From Apostichopus japonicus (lineage: Eukaryota; Echinodermata; Holothuroidea; Aspidochirotida; Stichopodidae): a stretch of 64,000 bases of DNA. Below are positions 39,901 through 51,190 of the stretch, piece after piece. The translations under genes and the position numbers were made by a program. Numbering within the stretch: the stretch's first letter is position 1; the number at the start of each line of letters is the position of its first letter. The stretch spans positions 23,977,501 to 24,041,500 of the forward strand of contig NC_092568.1 of assembly GCF_037975245.1 (NCBI RefSeq), given 5' to 3'. The notes beneath the pieces are model-generated. The model did no database searches. It was given only the letters and a program-made list of their open reading frames with translations, and was not told the DNA's origin.

Positions 39901-42574
39901 TCCGTTTTCCAGATCACATGACATTATTATACTGAAACAGAATTACAGCAATTAGATTACAGCTCTTTGTTCCCTAATTGTGAGCGACGTGACTAATGCA
40001 CCCAGCTGCTGAGAGCTTTTAAGGTCATCCTATATTAAATGCCGTTGCACTTATTACCATAAATGAAGATAAAACTAATCGTCTATAAACCAAGTGCTCA
40101 AGTAAGTAGTAACTTTGTCTTTTATAAGTTGATCTTTATACCCTCATATATATCTCCTGTTAAACTCCCCCTCTCTATTCTCGATTGCACTGAAGTAGCT
40201 GCTTGTAGAACAAGAATACTTCACTCACGTAACTATCACGACAGTGACCGAAAATCAGATCATATCAACGCATGGTCTTTCAATCTGTACAGAATCCACA
40301 TCAAGAGACTTACCATAGCTTGTGTGCTCTTTATTCTGGTAGCTATGATGGATGCTATATTAAAGGACTGTACAACACAGGTTACTAAAGGATCACACAA
40401 TCTACAGATTAAACTTTCAAATCTTGTTTGGAATAGAAGTCTGGCAAACTGTATTTCCGGTATTAAACTTGAGAGAAATCAATAGTTTCGCCTGTATTTA
40501 GTTATATCCACTGGCTGAGGCTTTCTATGGATTTCACAATCAATATATTACCTCCACAATCATATAAAATATTAGTTTTTGATTGGTTATTCTCTCTATA
40601 CATGGATACGATGTGTCTTGAATTGGTAAATGTTGTTAATGAGGGGATGAGTAGGAACACTTGAGGACAACATCAGGGCAATATTTCTCATGGCAGCTGT
40701 TCAGATGTTCAGATTACCAAAACAAACTTGAGGAAGAATGTTACAAATTGTTTATGCAGCAGGCAAGGTCATTTAAGTGATACTATTATGGGTATAACAA
40801 TGCTCTCTCCAAATTTCTACCTCCTTGTCATCCCTCTGCCATCCCATAACCCTTCTTCCCCCTCCCCCCCCCTCCTCCCTGCAACACCCTCCTAACATTT
40901 AGAACCTCAAAAGATACAGAGGTAAATTAAAGAAATAAACTGTAAATTTTTGACTATAAAAACAATTTGTTTGAGTTTCTTCTATCAACAAAATTTAGGC
41001 CTACTGGAGTTGCAACAACGTGTTAACTTAAAAAGGAAGTTCAGGATAAAACCAGATGTGTGTATGTGCTAGACAATGTCTATTCCAAACTTATAACCCT
41101 CATCATTTTGGATTTCACCAAAATGACTCTGAAAAATATCAAGTGAAACCGTTGTCAACGACAATTCGAAGAGCGGCCATTTTGTTTTGTCTTAAAATGA
41201 TTTCATTTGTGCTACTTCTACTAGTTGTGCAAAAATAGTTTGTATTAGATTTTATCGAACATAACACAGTATTTCAATGGAGAGATGCCATGGGCTTTTA
41301 ATGCATGCAATGTGCTGTTGTGGGTTCTGATTAGTCAATCAGGCTTGAGCTCAGCAAATGAAAAAATACAATATTTCAGGAAGATTTCAAAGGAAGAAAC
41401 GAAAGTTGTAGCCTAACTTGATTTAGTAAGAGTATACTGTATGGGGAAATAAATAGCTAGGCTCATTTACTTAGAACTTTTTCTCTGCGCTTTAGTATGA
41501 TGATGTGGCACAACAGTAAACATGAAGACTAGGAGGTGCTGAATAGACATCATTTGGGGAAAAAAAAATCAAACTCATCATCAACGATTGTAGGTATATA
41601 AGTACACGACTGAGACTGACAATTTCAACAGGTTTTAGTCTAAAGTCTACTGTGTCACTCTTGTTATTAATAGGCCTATGTGGAATTTAATCGGTGGTAC
41701 TCCCGAGCTTGGAAGTCAATATGCTAGCAAAAAAATAAATGATTTTTTGATGTACTGTCTAGTTGTAGCACTAAATTTCAATGAGGTAAATTCTACGTTT
41801 TTATGGACAGCATTTCACAAAACTTATAAATGTGTAAACAAAACAACAACATCAATCCTAATATAAAAGGTATAAACTGACAAATTGTACATAGCAATTA
41901 GCTTTGTTTTATCGTTGATTCAATTATGCGGTCGATCCAGTTTCCCAATAAATGAATTACAGATGCCAGCCAGAAGTCTGCCATAATGAAAACACTTTAC
42001 AATTTTCTTCAAGAGTAGTTTTAATTGCATAGCTGGAGGCTAAAAAAAAATCTGCTACGATTATTTATGCCTGCAACTTAAAAAAGCAAATCATTGTCTA
42101 CAGTGCTGTGTTGTATTAGACTTACAAATGAGAAAATTGTAAGGTCTGCGACATCTATGCCTACCAACAGAAATTATATTCTTGCCCAAGAAAATTCCAT
42201 ATCGTTTAAGTCATTACATGTGATCCTTAATAGTGTCAACACATTTTTTTTTTTTTTAATTACCAAATTGTTGTAAAAACACACCATTGTATTTCTTGAA
42301 AATATTAACAGCCTCCTAGCTGTTTTTTCCCCACTCAAACATTTCTAATAAAGCGAGTAGGCATATTTGATGATTTTATGTTATTATGACAAACATGTCA
42401 CCCAGAAATTGTTCTCAAATTAGCATTCTGGAAAAAGAAACATGATACACTGCTTCAAATATTTACAAAACTAATATTCTACAGTATATTAGTCATTTTG
42501 ATCTTTGTATTTGTACTGTGTATTCATTTTCTGCCATGTATCTGGCATTGTGTTTTGGTTTTGGTTTTCTTTTG
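36915..42574. other. non-coding stretch with one dispersed-repeat fragment
   Basis: No exon supported. A short CATCTC hexamer run follows at about 36927-36945. At 39790-39870 an (AAT/AAC)n lead runs into GATTTATAATGCACATATT and GGGCGCTCATGGCGC, a dispersed repeat fragment. The 140-codon ORF at 40063-40485 has no domain, weak codon bias and no splice context. Poly(C) at about 40864-40872. Confidence 0.55.
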
Positions 42575-42625
42575 TTGTGAAGCGCTAATGATCATATTTG
42601 GAATAGCGCTATATCAAGCATTGTG
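42575..42625 (-). repeat. dispersed AGCGC-core repeat fragment, inverted
   Basis: Reads AAGCGCTAATGATC, then AATAGCGCTATATCAAGC and an (ATT)n-like tail. Reverse-complemented, it shows the same order of words as 26210-26270 (TATAGCGC, ~20-25 bp, AGCGCTT). Confidence 0.45.
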
Positions 42626-42659
42626 GTTATTATTGTATTTATTATATAACTTTTAGAAC

Positions 42660-43410
42660 GGAATGATGATGAGGAAAATCCCTTCAAATTTGACACAAGA
42701 TGCTGGTTTCATGAGAACAGAGAACAATTAATTATAGACAGTGGGAAAATTATTTTATTATAGCAGTGACCTATATAATTAAATTTAAACTTCATGTCAT
42801 GTTTTTGCTGCTAAATGAACCCCCCTGAATGCTAAAACCAATAATCTTTATTTGTGTAATGGAATTATGATGAGGAAAAATTCCTTCAAAGTTGAAACAA
42901 GATGCTGGTTTGATGAGAACAGAGAATAATAAATTATAGACAGTGGGAAAATTATTTTAATATAGCAGTGACCTACAGAATTAAATTAAAGCTTCATGTC
43001 ATGTTTGTGCTGCTAAATAAACCCACTGGAATGCTAAAACCAATATTCTATATTTGTGTAATGGTATGATAATGATGATTATGATGAAAAATTGTTCAAA
43101 TTTGATACAAGATGCTGGTTCATGAGAACTGAGAACAATTAATTATAGACAGTGGGGAAATTATTTTAATATAGCAGTGACCTACAGAATTAAATTAAAA
43201 CTTCATGTCATGTTTTTGCTGCTAAATGAACCCACCTGAATGCTAAAACCAATCATCTTTATTTGTAGAATGAAATGATGATGATGGATCATTCTTCAAA
43301 TTTGATACAAGATGCTGATTTCATGAGAACAGTAGAGGGTGATGAAATTTAATTAAAAATATGATAGCAACTTATAGAATCATAATTAAAATTCCTGTCA
43401 TATTTTAGCT
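42660..43410. repeat. ~200-bp tandem repeat, 3 full copies plus a decayed fourth
   Basis: Copies start near 42660, 42861, 43063 and 43271. Each begins with (GAATGAT)-type triplets, then CTTCAAATTTGA, GATGCTGGTTTCATGAGAAC, ATTATAGACAGTGGG, AGCAGTGACCTA, CTTCATGTCATGTTT and GAATGCTAAAACCAAT. The first three differ at a few percent of positions; the fourth is truncated and diverged. The array begins about 190 bp beyond the stop codon of the INAFM-like gene. It carries that gene's first canonical downstream AATAAA (minus strand) at 43263-43258 and another at 42852-42847. Confidence 0.93.
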
Positions 43411-43602
43411 ATTTTCCTCGCAATACACAAAGGGTAGTCGTTGTTCTGTCAGTAAGGTCTAAAATATGTTAAAACCTCTGACAATGTAACAGTATTTGCA
43501 CACATATTGAACAGAAACGAATGTAATTGACATGCGTAATTACTTCCGGACTTCCGGACCGAACAACCATTTAAGAGAAACTAAATTTACCGAAACTGAC
43601 CT

Positions 43603-43872
<270 letters not shown>

Positions 43873-43973
43873 TTATACATCCTCCTAATTTAGATATAAA
43901 CAGAAGCAAAAAAGGAACATTCACAAACCTTAAAATAATGCTTACAAATCTATCAAAAGTTTGAATTATTCAC

Positions 43974-44076
43974 CTAGTGTCGTATCTCAGTCGCGTAAAC
44001 CTGTTCGCAGTGCTGCTATGTTTTGCGGGTGTTGTTTCCGATCTCGAGCGATAAACTTATAGTTTGCATTAAGACT
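43974..44076 (-). other. 5'UTR exon of the INAFM-like gene (proximal promoter)
   Basis: From the predicted start site at about 44076 a G+C-rich, ATG-poor leader runs to a donor CTAG|GTGAAT (boundary 43974/43973), with the next acceptor at 43833-43832. Splicing out this ~142-nt intron joins the leader to the exon holding the ATG at 43821. Inferred from consensus only. Confidence 0.5.
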
Positions 44077-44106
44077 GGCCCGCACGGCTGCGTCTTGTAT
44101 ATATAC
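44070..44106 (-). promoter_or_regulatory. TATA box and initiator of the INAFM-like gene
   Basis: On the minus strand GTATATATAC (44106-44097) lies 29 bp upstream of CCAGTCT (A at 44076), an initiator-like sequence. The spacing is ideal for a focused RNA polymerase II start, and the downstream leader ends in a splice donor. Confidence 0.5.
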
Positions 44107-45700
44107 AGTGTTCGTCTGTCTGGTTGACTGACAGAATGACTTGTCGATGTTTGTTCAAATAATACAACATCCCTGCGTAACAAATTGTAATTAAGTGCGG
44201 TTACGCACCTATATTTCTTCCTTTAATTCTTGCTTTATCAGTGAGTGTGTCTGTCTGTTCTAAGTGCTGGTTTATCACTTGACTTCCGTCGAGAGATCAT
44301 TTACTCATCAAACATAAACGGTTTCACAATTGAAGACGGCATGATTCGCTATATTATTACTTTAACGTTGCCGCTCTCCCATTATTCTTGGAGCTCCGTC
44401 TCAGTGCGGAGGCGGCCAAGCGTGAAGAAATCATTCAAAAGAAAGACCTAGAAATTCGGCAACTTGCTTTATTGAAACTTTTCTATCATGGTCATGCCAG
44501 ATAAAAAAAAAACATAAAAAAAAGAATACAGTGAGAAAAGTGATTAGCATCTGAAGTCACTGATGACACTCAATGTGGACGGACGTTTGATCATAATCAA
44601 AATAATAATAATATTCACACTTTATATAACACTTAATAATATTCACAATTTTTGGAAAATTAGATAGCATTTACTGGCCAACAACTTTTAAAACTGATGT
44701 CTGATCTGTACAAGGCCTTTCACCACCAGCATGTGAAATTCTAGGCTCAACATGTTTATCTAATGTTAAAAATCAATATGATGATTGAAGTTAATAGAAC
44801 AACACTGTTTGTATCAGAGGAGAATAAGGTACTTTCAGGTGCACACTGTACAGTACATGCATTGCTAACATAAAACATCATACCCTCAATGTGGAAAAAT
44901 ACTTTTGTATCTGTTGTAAAATGTTAATTATGATATTATATTGTTATCTACTTGGTAAGACAGCTGTTCAAAGCTGCTTGTTTGTGTGACTTAAATTTAT
45001 AACAGTTACCCAGAATTACTTGTATCATAATAGATAACGTACTTAGGATAAGGATAACATTATCTTATGAATACTAATACATGAAAATTATACATTTTAG
45101 TGGAATTTGTGTAGAGAAAGACTACAATGTCATATTCCTTCCAACCATTATGGTCATCCAATACAGATACTTTCCTTGTTCCATGATGTTATTTCACTCC
45201 CTAGAAAGCTTAAACAACAAATGTTTTTACTGTTTTCTGACCTCTACATAGATTTATAAATATCTGTGGTTTGCAGGCTCTTAGCCTGACCGGATACATG
45301 GGAGTCAGGCCCCTCCCCATGCAGACTACCCCCCCCCAATCTGAGCCACCATCTTGTGTATAAACACTAGAGTATCATGCCTCTCTTTAAACCGCTTTTA
45401 ATAATTAACTCATTTCTTGATGAACATTGAAACCAAATTTTGGGAAAATCGGTTCCTCATTATATGACAATATGATGGAAGACTCCCTATACTAACAGCT
45501 CTGCAGTAAGAGATGAACCCAGAGTGGGCAGGACAGTGTTTACATAGCTCTGCATGTGTATTTAATGCAATTCAAACTGCATTGCTAGTCATACAAAAAA
45601 AGACTGAAAAAGAAACTTGCTCTATAAAAATATTACCAAAACATGCATTGACAAGCATGTCTACATATATTTTATGATAGATATTTTAATATTTTTTTAT
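44107..45700. other. mostly non-coding; one short coiled-coil-like frame
   Basis: At 44405-44502 (+) a frame of 32 codons after a CTCAG acceptor-like site is rich in Ala, Lys, Glu, Arg, Gln and Leu with heptad-like spacing. It ends in TAA followed by an A-rich run. There is no donor and no partner, so I do not call it a gene. Poly(C) at 45329-45337. Confidence 0.5.
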
Positions 45701-45701
45701 G

Positions 45702-45900
45702 TGCACTTTGGCCTGACGTTTCGATCCTAGCAGGATCTTAATCAAAAGGCTAAATGACAAGTAACAGTAACAGACGGGACAAAGACACGCACAGATTACA
45801 GACAGGTTAAATGAGCATGGTGAACACAAAGAAATAGATGTAACAAGCTCTCTAGTGGATAAGCAGTTTGCTAACAGTTTTATTTTATTTTAATATTTTT
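45702..45900 (-). mobile_element. Penelope-like / hammerhead-bearing retroelement fragment (tentative)
   Basis: On the minus strand, 45750-45711 reads GCCT, TTTGATTA, a perfect 6-bp hairpin (GATCCT-GCT-AGGATC), then GAAACGTC and AGGC. The order of stem I strand, core, stem II, GAAA, GUC and closing stem I strand is that of the small type-I hammerhead ribozymes carried by Penelope-like elements. Two core bases differ from CUGANGA, so it would probably be inactive. The adjoining 45847-45875 word (CTCTCTAGTGGATAAGCAGT...) recurs inverted at 59997-60023. No reverse transcriptase frame is present. Confidence 0.4.
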
Positions 45901-46680
45901 ATATATCATATTTTAGTTCAGGGCTAATAGACAATAGGGCAGGGAGGACAGGGGGGCATGAGCCCCCTGGGATATCCACTTGCTGAATGAAAGTAGGCAT
46001 ACGATAATGTGAACGCCTGGACAGTATGCTCAATTTCAGTCAGTTTTAGCGAAATGTTCGTATCATGTTTTCTGACTTTATTAGTCAATAGTGTGCAACT
46101 TCAAGACTATAGGCACGTAATGTAGGAATGTTGTCAAAAAAGAATACTTGTAAGTCTTGAGGATGGTTGATTTGGAAAGAAGAGGTACAGTAGTAGGTGT
46201 TATGTGGGAGGGAGCGCAGTTCTAAAATGTTACCAACTGTTGTATAGGCTAGGTAGATTAAGTGCATAAGTAGGATGGAGACAGGTAAGAGAGGAGTGAA
46301 GCAAATCACAAGGTTTTAGCTTAACCGCTGGTCACGTATATATGCACAATAGCGGATGCAGTTAGTTTTTGCAGTTGAAAGCAAAAGCCACTAAGAATAC
46401 ATTATTATTTCAAACTCAATACGTACAGTCAACAACACAATGTGCAAAGAAACACACAAAGTATCAAGTTCAACATGATGAGAACTCATTCAGATATCTA
46501 GAATAAGCTCCTTTAAATGTTTTTACTTCTGTGAGTATAAGAAACTACCACCAATATTTGAGATCTTCCTTTTGAGATGACTTGAAAGATGTAAAGTCCT
46601 ATACTCCTTAATATCCCACAACTTACATACATTTGTTGACATGCCTCATCTATGGAGGAGGCATATATATGTTTACTTAC
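45901..46680. other. non-coding stretch
   Basis: No exon supported. A CAGGGGGGC / GCCCCCTG inverted pair at about 45949-45970 is a local hairpin. The 74-codon minus-strand frame at 46085-46309 has no support. Confidence 0.5.
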
Positions 46681-46742
46681 AAATTTTCCACCTGGCTATA
46701 GGTCACATGACTTCCTACTGAACTTCTTGATGATGTTGCCAT
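46681..46742 (-). CDS. candidate alternative first coding exon of the INAFM-like gene
   Basis: On the minus strand an ATG at 46742 begins 20 codons plus two bases, ending at a strong donor TTT|GTAAGT (boundary 46681/46680). The peptide is Ser-rich, with Val-Thr-Tyr in its middle. The two leftover bases join the first base of the exon at 43831 as TTC. The reading then continues Asn-Asn-Ser into the Met-Met of the INAFM-like frame without a stop. The result is a 96-residue protein with a longer cytosolic Ser/Thr-rich N terminus. The phase match and strong donor support it. The lack of a visible promoter and the short length leave room for chance. Confidence 0.42.
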
Positions 46743-47278
46743 TATATCTCTCCTTTTTGCAAAAGTTTAAATTTCCGTCCTAAAGTAAAATTTGTCTTGA
46801 CAATAACTCCCAAAATGATTCTGTTTGTGAAATAGTATTTACCACATAGAGAAGTGGCTTTGATGTAGACAGGGTTAGTTTTATCTATATCCTCCGTTGT
46901 CAGGCCGAGGAATGCGATCGAGTTCTAGATTCATCGATGACAAAATTTGATCGATACAAGTGTATCTTTTTTTTCCCCCTGCAGTCCAGTGATTAACAAG
47001 CTTGGCTTAAATTGTTCAAACTGTTGTAAAGACTTTTTAGAGTTGGATGGTCCTCGCATCCAACTAAAATTGTAGACATGGATTAGATCTGCTCGCAGGC
47101 CTCGTATAAACCAGTCTCACGTTTTGATTTGAAATGTTTCCTAGGTAGCACTGTTGGTATTTTTAGATGACTGGTTAATAGACCCAGCTGATTTATCTGC
47201 CTGGTGAGAATCAAAACCAATTTGGCGGAGGAATAGCTGCGTATAGCTGCACTGCTGACGAATCAACTCTTGTTTTAA

Positions 47279-47388
47279 CTCTATATTGAAATCTGCGACG
47301 GTGCAGGAAACTGCGCACAGTCACAAAGCAAATTCTCGTCCGTCCCGAAGAAGAACTTTGTGAAAAGAAGGTACTTCAGAGCACTGCA
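47279..47388 (+). CDS. candidate exon, first of a chain (plus strand)
   Basis: One frame is open from 47279 to a strong donor CTGCA|GTGAGT (boundary 47388/47389), giving a Lys/Arg/Ser-rich peptide. The segment is richer in G+C than its surroundings. The exon start is unclear: AG sites at about 47305 and 47320 are possible. It ends two bases into a codon, which the next candidate exon (starting 47823 with one free base) completes. Unidentified; it may belong to a non-coding RNA. Confidence 0.3.
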
Positions 47389-47499
47389 GTGAGTTACTGA
47401 CTTTCAGTCTCCACCAGATGGTTTTGACATTAAGCGAGTCAGTAGTGTGATGAGAGACTTCTCAAAGCAGGAGAAGATATTGAAAACTTCCCCTTTACC

Positions 47500-47516
47500 A
47501 CGTCACTCATATAAAA
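47500..47516 (+). promoter_or_regulatory. possible CRE-like site and TATA box
   Basis: ACGTCACTCAT (CRE/AP-1-like, about 47500-47510) directly adjoins TATAAAA (47510-47516). No convincing first exon follows within 100 bp apart from a weak donor AGAG|GTAAAA near 47580, so this is only a candidate core promoter. Confidence 0.2.
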
Positions 47517-47822
47517 TCACAGAGCACACGATGTGGAACAGACAAGTGCGTAATGTATGAATTTTTTTTAGTATTAAAAGAGGTAAAACGCAAACGCTGT
47601 GAAGGAAATCTCTTTGCAAACGTTACTGCAATGGCTGTTGTCTGTACTGCTTATGAACTAAAGATATACTAGCTGTATTAAAATACAGCGTCTAGCTGTG
47701 TACAGATATGTAATAGCCGAAACAGTAAAGACACCATACCCTCATAACTGTCAAATAAGCATTCATCTACAGGCTGTATGATACTACCTAAATATTGTCA
47801 ACTATTCCTCCTCCGGTTCTAG

Positions 47823-47890
47823 TGAGTACTTTGGTAGGACAGTGACTGATACATGCTGGTATGGGGCAGATACTAATATACAATCAGAAA
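47823..47890 (+). CDS. candidate internal exon, 68 nt (plus strand)
   Basis: The acceptor CCTCCTCCGGTTCTAG is textbook, and so is the donor CAGAAA|GTAAGT. One frame (1 + 22 codons + 1) is open and coding-like, with Tyr, Phe, Gly, Cys and Trp in a polar setting. Phase agrees with 47279-47388 before it and 49187-49237 after it. I cannot identify the protein, and a spliced non-coding RNA would look the same over so short a frame. Confidence 0.45.
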
Positions 47891-49186
47891 GTAAGTAATT
47901 TATGGAAATATGAATTCAAAGCGTCAGACCGTGTCAGTGACTAGACTGCCAATGAATATGTTAATAGTTTGTTCACACCTAGAAGTTAATTCAACCATGT
48001 ACTCAATATCAATTTAATTATCATCGTTCATGCCTAAGTACACCCCTTCAAAAAAATAGTAAAATAATTACTTTTTGAGGTTGAACTTGTGGCTCGCTTA
48101 TCAATCAGCTTGATGTCCAGTTCATTGACAATTAGATGTGATACTTATGTGTCGATGAACACGGTTACAAACATTTATTATCCTTTTGCGTATTATTTAA
48201 GTTGTCTTGGATGAGGTAATTAATTAAAGCTGGGTTTGCCCAATTATGTGAGGTTTTCATGAAACCCACTGTTCGTGGTAACAGCTGTGTAAGGATAAAA
48301 TTTATGTTTTCACTTCAAAGTACACGTATTGACTCTACTTGGGAGGTAGTTTTTAATTTAAACGAAAGTCTCAACAATGGAGGAAAAATGATATATAGTT
48401 TTAAACGTACATCAACCTTGTGATTACCAACGATGCCATTCTCACGTTATCAGATTACTGACAGATAGCTCATTTGGGTAATGGTGAAGTTCAGGTTAGT
48501 GTGGGTAACATCATTCACTCAGCCCCCTCCCATCCACCCGTCCCTCTCCCACTGACACCTCTTCCACCCACCCCCTCTACCCACCCCCTCCACCATCCAA
48601 AGAAATGAATGGGATGTGGCACCTAGTAACCACAACTATATGAGCAAATAAATCAGAACTGTGCTGTTTTTGTGTATGGTAGCATAAATTGGACAAAACT
48701 AGATATTATCCATCCTTACCACATGGTATACACTGACAGCTTACCAAACTGACACGATTCCATTATCCCACAGTATATATGAGTATAGTATATAAATAAA
48801 TCAGTATGTGTACATTAGTATAAATTAGACAACAATAGTATCAGGGATCACAGTCTCCCAGAACAAAATCAAAGGTTAGCTGTCAAATGGTGCATTCTGG
48901 GGTATATTAGACCACAAATTAGGTCTGTAATTACAGGTCTAAGCGCAAGGTCGTGCTAATGACTACTTTTCAATTTTTGTGCTGATGTTGAAAAGGTGGA
49001 GGGGAGGGTGTACATTAGACGATGATATGCCTGATTATGCAATAACCATTTTCACAGTTGTAATATAAAATGCTTATTTGGAGTCTGAGCAGGTGCTAGT
49101 CCGAGCAGGAGCTATAATGAATGAACCTCTCTAGCATATTTGGTGGCCATACAAATGGCTAAATGTTATTGTCAGTATATTCACAG

Positions 49187-49237
49187 TAGATATGTCCGTC
49201 CCCATTAAAAGTGCAAAACTAATGAGGTCGTGCGCAG
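49187..49237 (+). CDS. candidate internal exon, 51 nt (plus strand)
   Basis: Acceptor GTCAGTATATTCACAG and strong donor CGCAG|GTAAGC bracket 51 nt (2 + 16 codons + 1), open in the frame dictated by the exon at 47823. The peptide is Ser/Lys/Ala-rich with one Cys. The next exon is uncertain: an acceptor at 50377-50378 would continue in phase for about 20 codons to a stop. Confidence 0.4.
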
Positions 49238-50682
49238 GTAAGCTCATTCATCCATATTTAATTTCAAGACATTCACCCTTAACTTTTGGTAAAAATGTTT
49301 GAAATATGCTTTCATGATGATGTCAGGCTAAGTTCGATAATGGCAATTACATTGTTTTACAAATAAAGTCTGTAAGAAAGTAAATAAGCTTTACAATGAA
49401 TAACACAGGAAGCATGAATAAATTACGATACCATTTCTACAGTCGTTGACAAATTTGTAATTATGTATAATAATGTTTTTTGAGATCATGAAAGTATTCT
49501 TTTGCTTTGGCCGGCCATTCGTAAGGAAGCGAGTAAATAACAGGCTGTACATCCTAAGCCTAGACGATCCAATCATTTTGTTTTCTGACCCTCCACTGCC
49601 TAATGCAACATTTCTCAAACACTAAATGTGGTATCAAACTATATATTTGGAGCCAGAACTGACAATCGCTTTTCCAAATGGTGTATTAATACACATCAAC
49701 TTTAATTTGGGTATTAAGTCATATCTTTAAACTTGGTTTTTTGCCATTGTGAAAAGTGGGCCATTAATATTTTATTTTAATGTATGGTCTTGGAATTGCA
49801 TTCTGCAGAAACTTTCAATACTCACATAAATGCTACACATATATCAATTTACATATTTTTCCTATTGTTTGTGCTTTTGAAAGTTACATCAATTATCTAC
49901 CTGATACTTCTTACTTGAATGGTCCTTTTCAAGGTTGTTGAGAATAAGTTAAATCTTGACATGATCCTTATCAATTTTAACTTTCACAAGGATAGAAATT
50001 CATAAGGTCAATTGCTCCCATTGTGTCACTAGAAAGGCATTGTCAAAATCAATCCAAGATTTGTTACCAAGAAAGCAAAAAAAAAAGGAGAAGAAAAAAA
50101 AAATCCCACTGATACTAATCTGCTAGTGCTGTAAGGACCAAAAACTCAATATATTGATCACAAGTTTCATAAGCATACAATTTCCAGATCTTAAATGAAG
50201 CTCAAAGGTCCTTCTCCAAGTTGTTAACATAAGTACCTGTGTACAGCTGCATGTGTATAAACTGAAATGATATTGCTTCATTGTTACTGAATAGCCAGAA
50301 TTGCCATGGCAACTGCTAAGTACTGAGTAGTCACTGCAAGATATGCTGGCAGGTATGCAGTTGTAGTTGTTGTCACAGTCAAATTCTGCAAATCAGCCAT
50401 TAGGATTCGAAGTATCATTAACCAAACCTACAGTGTAGCCTAATATCTCTTCTACATAATGGGTTTGAACTGAGCGTCACAAAACAAGGTGAGAATGTGA
50501 AGCAAGCAGATCTGGACTACTTGTCTCAAATACGCCTTCTGCTTCATTCAATAGTTCATAGATGCTGTAGATCATCATAGTACTTAGGTTAAACACGTGT
50601 ACATAGTTGTTATTGTCACCATTGGGGTAGACGTTCAACTTAAAATTATTTTTAGAAGGAAGTTTCTAATTTGTTAAATATG
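49238..50682. other. mostly non-coding stretch
   Basis: Apart from the possible terminal exon beginning at 50379 (TTGTTGTCACAG acceptor, about 20 open codons to a TAA) nothing is supported. The minus-strand frame 49391-49618 has no splice context. Confidence 0.5.
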
Positions 50683-50786
50683 AAATCTAAGAGACTGACT
50701 TCGTTCAGCTTGCAGCTCTGATAAGCCAATGAGGCTTCTTCGCAAGTTCCTGCTTGCAGGAGGATCTGTAATACATACATACATTT
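50683..50786 (+). mobile_element. 5'-truncated copy of the 55.2-kb SINE
   Basis: It begins at ATCTAAGAGACTGACT and runs through GATAAGCCAATGA, GCAAGTTCCTGCTTGC and AGGAGGATCT to a (CATA)n tail. It matches 55357-55470 base for base apart from a handful of substitutions and small indels. The tRNA-like head is missing, as expected for incomplete reverse transcription. Confidence 0.85.
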
Positions 50787-50881
50787 GTAATATGAATTTG
50801 TGATACGAAATATGAACAAGAAATTTTCCCACTCTGCAATGACAACAGCTGTAACATGGGAGAGGAATTTAGCCACATTTC

Positions 50882-51190
50882 ATGTTGGGCTATTAGCATC
50901 TTGACCCCCTAACATCATCACTGCAAATTTGATTCCTTACACAACCTTTATGGGAGAATCAATCACGGGGGTACACTGCATGATCCTGTGTTGGACCATA
51001 TATTGGCATCTCAGCCCCTACCTGGGAACTTGGTCCCTTGCAACCTTTATGGCACCATCATACATGAAGGTACACTACATGATCCCATATTGGACTGTTG
51101 GCAAGCCAGTGGATCCCTGACATCATCCCCCTGGGAACTTGGTCGAGGCTTTGAACTATTATGGTACCAGCATACCATCCTCCCTACTTC
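50882..51190. repeat. ~100-110 bp tandem repeat, three diverged copies
   Basis: Copies begin near 50882, 50991 and 51089. Shared words in order are TTGG-CT/AC-TAT..GGCAT, CTGGGAACTTGGTCCC, CAACCTTTATGG, and GTACACTGCATGATCC. Divergence is about 20-25%. The several overlapping 60-86 codon ORFs on both strands here derive from the repeat. Confidence 0.75.

Noticed and set aside
40063-40485. 140-codon plus-strand ORF
   Set aside because: No domain, a weak hydrophobic segment only, and no promoter, splice site or codon bias; probably chance.
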